Assembly (NCBI GenBank): GCA_951799405.1
Contig: OX637351.1
Span: 5,116,251 to 5,180,250, forward strand
Length of the DNA stretch: 64,000 bases
Source of the DNA: Agapetus fuscipes
Taxonomy: Eukaryota; Arthropoda; Insecta; Trichoptera; Glossosomatidae
Direction of reading: 5' to 3'
Part shown: piece after piece, positions 58,525 to 64,000 of the stretch
How positions within the stretch are numbered: position 1 is the first letter of the stretch
Layout: the number at the start of each line of letters is the position of its first letter
Program-made: the position numbers and the translations under genes
The notes under the pieces: generated by a model
What the model was told of the DNA's origin: nothing
Seen by the model: only the letters and a program-made list of their open reading frames with translations
Database searches by the model: none

Positions 58525-58705
58525 TTCATTCCTGTATCAGGGAAGGTCGGCAAGAGTTGCAGGTTGTAAGTTCATTTGAGATTTGGTTTGTATGTTGTAG
58601 ATTCACATGCGGCATGTGCAAGCGCGAACTTATACGTGTCTACTTGTGATGATGCGTTTAATTTGAATCCTCAATGTTAAACACTTTTGCAACTTAGATG
58701 AGATT
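58525..58705 (+). repeat. LINE-A 3' UTR, 5' truncated
   Basis: cattcctgtatcagggaagg to gcaacttagatgagatt. Confidence 0.85.
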
Positions 58706-59065
58706 AGAAGAAAGAACCATGGAATGAGAATTTTCGCATAGGAATAAGTACTTTAGTATCTACATATTACGATAAAGATCATTTTCATATGTATCATAGC
58801 TTGGTGTAATGTTTCAAGGGAAATTTAACATGTAAAATACAGTACTTGTATTTGACATCCTGTCTAGGGTTCTGTACTTGAGGTAGTGGGTTCGATTCCA
58901 AGCCACAACAATCGGTAGCCGAGGGGCGATTCCAAAAGGGTCGGCAAATTTATTCACATATCGACGTTTTGAACGTACCTGTGTGTAAAACACATACAAC
59001 AATCGGAACCATGTCAGTTGCTCTCAAATTATGTGCCGACTTGCTTAGATTTAATTTTATTACTA
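58705..59065. other. Spacer with a tRNA-like B box
   Basis: At 58870-58910, cttgaggtagtgggttcgat and tccaagccac resembles a tRNA T-arm and may be a decayed SINE head. Otherwise unassigned. Confidence 0.35.
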
Positions 59066-59069
59066 ATTT

Positions 59070-59540
59070 AATAGGGTTCTGATATCTAGAAAGAATGGAT
59101 GATGACAGAGTGAAGCAACGACATTGAATGATGGTGAAATGAATAAAGTATGTACGGGGGAAACGAAGCCTGACAGGAAAAACCCTGATGGATGGAGTTA
59201 GGAATGAATGGCTAAAGAAAGAATGTAATTTGAAAGAGGATGTGAAAGTTAAGGTATAAAAGAATATGATGAGATGGCTTGGGCATGTAGAAAGAATGAA
59301 TGATGATAGATTGACAAAGTGTATATACAGAGGAAGTGTGAAAGGAAAAAGAGGTAAGGGTCGACAAAGAAAAGTATGGAGTGATCAGATTGATGAGATT
59401 GTGAAAGAATGGGGTGTACAAAGCAAGCGTAAAAGAAGAAAATGCATGAAAAAGGTGATGGATATGAATGAATTGAAAGAGGTATGTCAGGATAGGAAGA
59501 AATGGTGGCAGATCTGCAGAGTTGTTGCCAAACTTTGAGA
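59070..59540 (+). mobile_element. LINE-F2 ORF2 C-terminus, best copy
   Basis: 90-codon frame: MMRWLGHVERMNDDRLTKCI, YRGSVKGKRGKGRQRKVWSD, QIDEIVKEWGVQSKRKRRKC, MKKVMDMNELKEVCQDRKKW, WQICRVVAKL and a stop. Upstream, at 59160-59260, earlier codons (SLTGKTLMDGVRNEWLKKEC) are readable with one stop before the ATG. The usual ggccacccctagcgg UTR is missing, so the 3' end is altered. Confidence 0.9.
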
Positions 59541-59868
59541 AGGTTCTGGACGTTTTGAGATCCACTGTGTAATTGTAGTAATGCGTCTGCTGTGACCACT
59601 AACAGCTGACCCTTTGCATGGATTTACATGTCACAACCGCAACAGAGACATGTGAGGCACGAAGGTTTTACGTACATCCATGTACATGCTATTTATGATC
59701 GAGTTGGTGTTTATTACAGCGAACAATAGAAGCCAAAATCCATCCAGAAATACGAAAGATAGCGCTTAGAAGAATTCAAATTGCAAATTTGGAGCAAAAT
59801 GATCAACACAATATCATGAATTGAAATGAAGTCCAAAGAAAAGGTGTTGCAAGAAGTGGAAGAAAGAA
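59540..59868. other. Spacer, nothing recognised
   Basis: Unique; no frame or repeat assigned. Confidence 0.4.
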
Positions 59869-59869
59869 A

Positions 59870-60071
59870 CCGACAACCATCGATAAATCTTACTGTATCT
59901 ATTTTCAAATGTATTTTAAAATATCTTCAGATAGGACGGAATAAAACATGGCAGTGTATCAGCAACTGATTCATCTTATATGGAACGAGGATCAGCTGTT
60001 CAGGCACCTACATATTTTATTCCGTACTACTTCAAAAAGGTACGGTAAAATCTACCGATGGCCGTAGAGAC
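59870..60071. mobile_element. MITE-K copy 2
   Basis: ccgacaaccatcgataaatc at the left; tacggtaaaatctaccgatg and gccgtagagact at the right. The interior matches copy 1 (cagcaactgattcatcttat, cagctgttcaggcacc). Confidence 0.82.
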
Positions 60072-60490
60072 TTCCACCCATTGATAGCTAGCAGATAGTA
60101 TACAGATAGTATCGATCGATAGCTAGCAGAGATTATCAACTTTGTACAACTCTACATATGTGTTTTATTCTTTATCCGATTGTGAGTGTATGAGTGCGAG
60201 CTCAAAAACTCGCGATCAAAACGTCGTAAGCGACCCCGATTTTATGGCGCTTCTATTCATCGCATTTGGAAATTTTTGAACTAATCAAGCGCTAGCTTCC
60301 ATTGTAATTGTAATGTTAGTTCCCGTCTACCGAAAATACGGTGACAGCTGGTTTTGATACTGAAATAGAAACAAAGCATATCTCTATATTCCGTGATGTG
60401 TGCTTCCACCGCTGATTCAGCAATTTGGGTAGTTATTAATTAAAAAAAAACATAAAAAATAATAAATAATGAATTATTAATTTATAATGT
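60072..60490. other. Spacer with short repeats
   Basis: tagctagcagat and agatagtatacagatagtat are small local repeats at 60083-60135. Nothing else is assigned. Confidence 0.45.
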
Positions 60491-60535
60491 TAAAACCTGT
60501 TTCTGGACATTCCTTTTGTACAAATCTATTAAAAA
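60490..60535 (+). repeat. SINE-E 3' tip
   Basis: aaaacctgtttctggacatt and ccttttgtacaaatcta resemble the SINE-E end. Confidence 0.5.
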
Positions 60536-60631
60536 ATATAATGTTTTTATCAACCATTATTTTTTTCTAATCAAATCGTAGGTATAATACATACACGGGT
60601 ACCTACATTGGGTATATTTCATACACCTAAT

Positions 60632-61005
60632 CGGGGCTATTCTAAGGCTCAGTATTTTCAACATTGGCATAGCGACTTTATAGAAAATGAAAAGGACGCA
60701 CTTATGTCAATCAAGTGGGTAGTTTTTTTTATCAGTTTAAAGTCACATATGCTAACGTTGAAAATACCGAGCCTTAGACATTTAAATCGTCGGTTGAGCC
60801 CACGATTTGACAAGCTAATGATGCATTTGTATAAAGACCTGTCAATCCAAGATGGCCACAAGTGAACAGCTGATTTGTTTTCATACAAATATTACAAAAT
60901 TCGGTAGGTAAGAATGACCGTTCTGATGAAACTTCCAGCTCAGGCACCATTAGTTTGTCAAAGCGTGGGCTCAACCGACGACTAAAATGCCTAAGAATAG
61001 CCCCG
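60632..61005. mobile_element. MITE-G copy 3, with MITE-H nested in its left end
   Basis: Ends cggggctattct and agaatagccccg. Interior: cctgtcaatccaagatggcc, acaagtgaacagctgatttg, aaattcggtaggtaagaatg, ccgttctgatgaaacttcca. AAT occurs directly outside both ends and may be the target duplication. Confidence 0.88.
60645..60774. mobile_element. MITE-H copy 2, nested in MITE-G
   Basis: 130 bp from aggctcagtattttcaacat to aacgttgaaaataccgagcct, with TA at 60643-60644 and 60775-60776. It interrupts MITE-G between ctattct and agacattta. Confidence 0.9.
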
Positions 61006-61344
61006 AATGAATTCTTTCATAACAATTGAAAATAAACCATTTTTATTATTACCAGATTCGATATCAAAAGGCATAGAAAAAATCACATAACGCGGGATAA
61101 ATTTGCGAAAAATCATACGAGCAAAAATCACACAATCCACCCTCTGTGAGGCTTATTATAATTTCTCCAGCCCCATACAATGGGTACCGGGTGGCGCAGA
61201 ATTCCGTTCACGTGCGAGTCCATGTCTTATTCATGAGAAAACTTTTGAGCTTTACCATTATGTGGCCACCCTGTACCGACAAACCTCAGTGTTGGACATG
61301 TTTATATCGTTTTGATTTTACGTGGATTATCTTACATATTTTAC
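61005..61344. other. Spacer, nothing recognised
   Basis: The stretch 61150-61300 (caatgggtaccgggtggcgc) is GC-richer with two overlapping frames, neither recognisable. Confidence 0.35.
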
Positions 61345-61349
61345 TTTTT

Positions 61350-61690
61350 TGCAACTATAACTCTGTCGCCATTCCGCTAGGGGTGCTGAAAGCTGCCTCC
61401 ATTTTTTCCTATCCTTACATACCTCTTTCAATTCATTCATATCCATCACCTTTTTCATGCATTTTCTTCTTTCACGCTCGCTTTGTATAATACCATTCTT
61501 TCACAATCGCCTAAATCTGAACACTCCATACTTTTCACGGTCGTCCCTTACATGTTTTTCCTTTCACACTACCTATGTATACATACTTTGTCAGTCTATC
61601 ATCATTCATTCTTTCCACATGCCCAAACCATCTCATCACATTCATTTGTACCTTAACTTTCACATTGTCTTTCAAATTATATTTTATTTA
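61350..61690 (-). mobile_element. LINE-F2 ORF2 C-terminus and UTR
   Basis: UTR ctctgtcgccattccgctag, then minus-strand coding remnants (KNMxGTTVKSMECSD-type decayed frame, HVERMNDDRLTKYV, VMRWFGHVERM). Frameshifted. Confidence 0.85.
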
Positions 61691-61784
61691 TTTTATTTAC
61701 GGACATGATTGTCCATTTACATAATTTATGACAAAGTAATTTACAAGGATTTAAATAGAAGAAAATAATTTAAGGAGTAAGAGC

Positions 61785-61925
61785 CTGTTGCACCAAACAC
61801 CAATCAGACAAAAATCAAAATGAAGTGTGATTTCTCCCATGAAATCAAAAAAAATATTGCATGTACGTTAGTCAGCTGATGGACGTCATCTTTTCTGTTC
61901 AAATTCCAAAATTTGTGTGCTAAGA
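61785..61925. mobile_element. MITE-M half copy
   Basis: gagcctgttgcaccaaacac, caatcagacaaaaatcaaaa and gtgatttctcccatgaaatc match one half of MITE-M in inverted orientation; the other end is missing. Confidence 0.75.
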
Positions 61926-61937
61926 TACAACACAGTG

Positions 61938-62015
61938 AAGACGCATCTGCAGAGGTACTGGTCACCCCTAACAGAATGACGGTAAGACGAGCCACCACAA
62001 GGGGTGGCAGGGTAA
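61938..62015 (+). repeat. LINE-F2 3' UTR fragment
   Basis: gcagaggtactggtcacccc and taacagaatgacggtaagac. Confidence 0.7.
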
Positions 62016-62119
62016 AAGCTTCGATTTATTTTACACAATTTACTTCAGATTTGGTTGCACTTGCACAATACAACGGTTGGTTTATTTCTGAACTTACCAA
62101 GAGTTTTGGTCCTTATTTT

Positions 62120-62432
62120 ATAATAATAATAATAATATTAGGATGCTTTATTTGGTGAGCGCTGTTTTTGTGTGTATCACACCTCAAGAGCCCTCTGCGA
62201 GCTTGGTCGTCGCTGTAGAAAGCGCCAATTCTCAAACAAGACCCAGTTGTTGTAAGCTTGGATGGACCTTTCAGTGACCGGTCTTTGGTAAAGGTTTATG
62301 AATTTTTCAACTCAGCGATGAGCACCTTCGAAATATAAATGGTATATTTTTGTGCTCCGCCGGGATCCGAATCCACAACCTTCCATTTACGAGTTCGAAG
62401 TGTTGCCAGTACGGACTACGGACCGGTCCAAG
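62120..62432 (-). repeat. SINE-C (C1 tail), body of a 5S-tRNA chimera
   Basis: Minus strand from gaccggtccgtagtccgtac through box B ggattcggatcccgg, the complete body, and the C1 tail ending in (ATT)n with at least six units (taataataataataatatta). The 5S module is directly upstream. Confidence 0.92.
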
Positions 62433-62545
62433 ATGCCAACGACACGCGGTGTACCTGAGCGGCAACCCAACCAAGTGCTGTCCGCGCCCAATGTTGCTTC
62501 GGTGATCTATGAGAACCGGTGCTTTCAACATGGTAACGTCGTTGA
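62433..62545 (-). pseudogene. 5S rRNA-like head of a SINE, second copy
   Basis: Minus strand: gtcaacgacgttaccatgtt, gaaagcaccggttctcatag, gatcaccgaagcaacattgg, gcgcggacagcacttggttg, ggtacaccgcgtgtcgttgg. Lacks the gttaagc step of box A present in the 13307 copy, so it is a more decayed version of the same module. Confidence 0.87.
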
Positions 62546-62689
62546 CGTTATAGTTAGAATAAAGATCATTCCCGAAACATGGAGAATTGCTACTTGCTAG
62601 ATTTTGCCAGTCTCGAACAACTTATTATCCTGCAAGTACCTAAAATCTATTTATTTCTAGAGAGACTTCACTTGGATTTTTATTAAGCG

Positions 62690-62770
62690 CAAACTTACAC
62701 GTCATGTCTGCTTGTGCGTCACATTAACTATGAATCTTAGATATTAATATATCTTTTCTACTAAGGTTTA
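62690..62770 (+). repeat. LINE-A 3' UTR fragment, diverged
   Basis: gcgcaaacttacacgtcatg, tctgcttgtgcgtcac and tatctttt match the distal UTR. Confidence 0.6.
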
Positions 62771-62774
62771 AGAT

Positions 62775-63439
62775 TCACCAGTTCATTAATGAATAAAATA
62801 TCTGATCCTATCGAAACAATTTGCCAATAATACATATGTGAATACAACGAATTATGAGAAATACGAATATTGGAGCTAACGAACATTGAGTCATTGCCTT
62901 CAGATATATTTCTCATGAAGGTTTTTAGACGAAAAAGATCTATCTCGATATCGTGTATAAAGGGAAAAAGGCTTTTCTTATTTTTACATGTGAGAGCATT
63001 ATGTTTAGCCCTTTCAGAACTGGCCAACACGATTGTGTGGGTAAAACATGTGGTTATATTTCGTCAAATATTTCACATAAAATAACTTGAGACTATGTAG
63101 AAAACTGCATGCATCGTTTGTGTAAGTTACATACTATGCATAGAAAGCGTTCTGAGGCTGAAAGCATTCTATAATTTTATGTACACTAAGGTCAAAGTTT
63201 GTGATTATTGTGCGCCTCGATTTAGAAAATGGAAAAGTGAATATTTTTTTCTAAATATACTTTAATTATGCTCAATGTTTAAATATTAAATGAAAAAGAA
63301 CTAAACATTAGTTTAATAAAGTAAATATAGCTGTAACTTTTGTATTTTTTTCGTAATTTGTCAAAAAAAGTGCACCCACACAATTGTGTAGGTTGGGATT
63401 TAATTGAGACTCAATTAGTACATAATGTGAATTCTTTAT
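62775..63439. other. Spacer, nothing recognised
   Basis: AT-rich; overlapping frames of 71-89 codons on both strands lack recognisable content. Confidence 0.4.
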
Positions 63440-64000
63440 TTGAAATTTCACTGTATTTGTTTTAAAAAAAAACGTGTTATTTTAGATTTTAATGTAAATA
63501 ATGATGAAAAAAATATATTACAAGCTGATGTTCAGATATATTCTAATTTTTCTTGGCCTTCAGCTCGTTACTTGGATCTGATTAAAGAATTTGAAGAAAT
63601 TGTGCTGTTACTAGAAAATTCTGATGTGGAAGATTCAGACGAAGATGATAATTAGGAAACTTATGTACCTCAGGCATTTGAAGAGGAAGAGAGAGATGAT
63701 GAGCCAATCCAGGTTGTGACAGATGAAAAAGACCCAGACCTTCAACCAATCGAGGTTGTGGCGGACGAAAAAGTCCCAGGCCCTCAACCAATCGAGGTTG
63801 TGACTGACAAAAAGTCCCAGACCCTCAACCAATCGAGGTTGTGACTTACAAAAAAAGTCCTAGACCCTCAACCAATCGAGGATGCGACTGACAAAAAAGT
63901 CCCAGGCCCTCAACCAATCGAGGTTGTGACTGACAAAAAAGTCCCAGGCCCTCAACCAATCGAGGTTGTGACTGACAAAAACGTCCCAGACCCTCATCCA
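63440..64000 (+). pseudogene. Acidic reading frame with 14-residue tandem repeats, broken, runs off the edge
   Basis: The first frame gives DEKNILQADVQIYSNFSWPS, ARYLDLIKEFEEIVLLLENS, DVEDSDEDDN and TAG at 63653. In the same frame it continues ETYVPQAFEEEERDDEPIQV, VTDEKDPDLQPIEVV, then repeats of DKKVPGPQPIEVVT encoded by a 42-bp unit. Unit 3 is one base short and meets TGA; unit 4 is one base long. Two acceptor-like sites (ttttcttggccttcag before 63563, tgttattttag before 63487) suggest an exon. The acidic N-terminal style recalls piggyBac-like transposases, but no domain is visible. It could be a decayed gene or, if the TAG and indels are errors, a real exon. Confidence 0.4.
63729..64000 (+). 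repeat. 42-bp minisatellite, seven units to the edge
   Basis: The word ccaatcgagg recurs at 63746, 63788, 63829, 63872, 63914 and 63956: spacings 42, 41, 43, 42, 42. Units read cccaggccctcaaccaatcg then aggttgtgactgac. Divergence between units is low. Confidence 0.93.

Noticed and set aside
59212..59599. Minus-strand frames of about 116 codons, rich in Phe, Ser and His
   Set aside because: They are antisense to the LINE-F2 ORF2 end; all F2 copies yield such frames on the opposite strand.

Overview
This 64 kb window is AT-rich, repeat-packed animal DNA, most likely from an insect or other arthropod. The grounds are intron-like spacing, many decayed non-LTR retrotransposon 3' ends, Tigger, mariner, hAT and Harbinger-type elements, and several tRNA-derived SINE families. 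I see no bacterial gene organisation, no bona fide tRNA gene and no intact transposon gene. The species cannot be named from the sequence.

The only convincing host coding sequence is at the left edge: a 450-codon open frame that enters from outside the window and stops at 1354, a Ser/Asn/Lys-rich terminal exon without a recognisable domain, with an ATTAAA poly(A) signal at 1485. Weaker gene signals are a possible first exon with a strong donor (3640-3917), two short plus-strand exon candidates whose frames can be joined (39711-39801 and 50107-50170), a minus-strand exon candidate that opens like a ZAD zinc-finger protein (about 54323-54493), and an acidic frame with a 42-bp (14-codon) tandem repeat running off the right edge (63440-64000). 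If the plus-strand candidates belong to one transcript, most of the window is intron.

Almost everything else is repeats. Names used here: LINE-A, a non-LTR element whose hairpin-containing 3' UTR ends in (AGATT)n and is the commonest repeat; A2, its diverged subfamily; SINE-B, tRNA-derived, with box A TAGCTCAGTTGG and box B GGTTCGAATCC; SINE-C, tRNA-derived, starting GACCGGTCCGTAG, two copies of which carry a 5S rRNA-like head and which has two different 3' tails (C1, C2); SINE-E, with a Leu/Ser-tRNA-like head; LINE-F1, LINE-F2 and LINE-J, other non-LTR 3' ends; MITE-G, H, K, M and N; repeat-I, a roughly 200-bp dispersed repeat. Elements are heavily nested and target-site duplications are visible in several places (Tigger TA, hAT 8 bp twice, Harbinger-type TTA, LINE 12 bp), so insertion order can be read.

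The most striking signal is a set of about 16 short motifs scattered over the window on both strands. Each has the hammerhead ribozyme core: CTGANGA, a stem, GAAA, a tiny self-complementary stem III ending in T, then a non-G base, then the partner of stem I. Stems I, II and III change from copy to copy but usually keep pairing, which is covariation visible by eye. They sit in an AT-rich repeat ending in a common tract (attttcactgtgttaatac), suggesting a Penelope-like or retrozyme-type retroelement. Other notable items are the 5S-tRNA chimeric SINE, a 257-bp segment with a conserved open frame inserted in two unrelated repeats, and several long palindromes.
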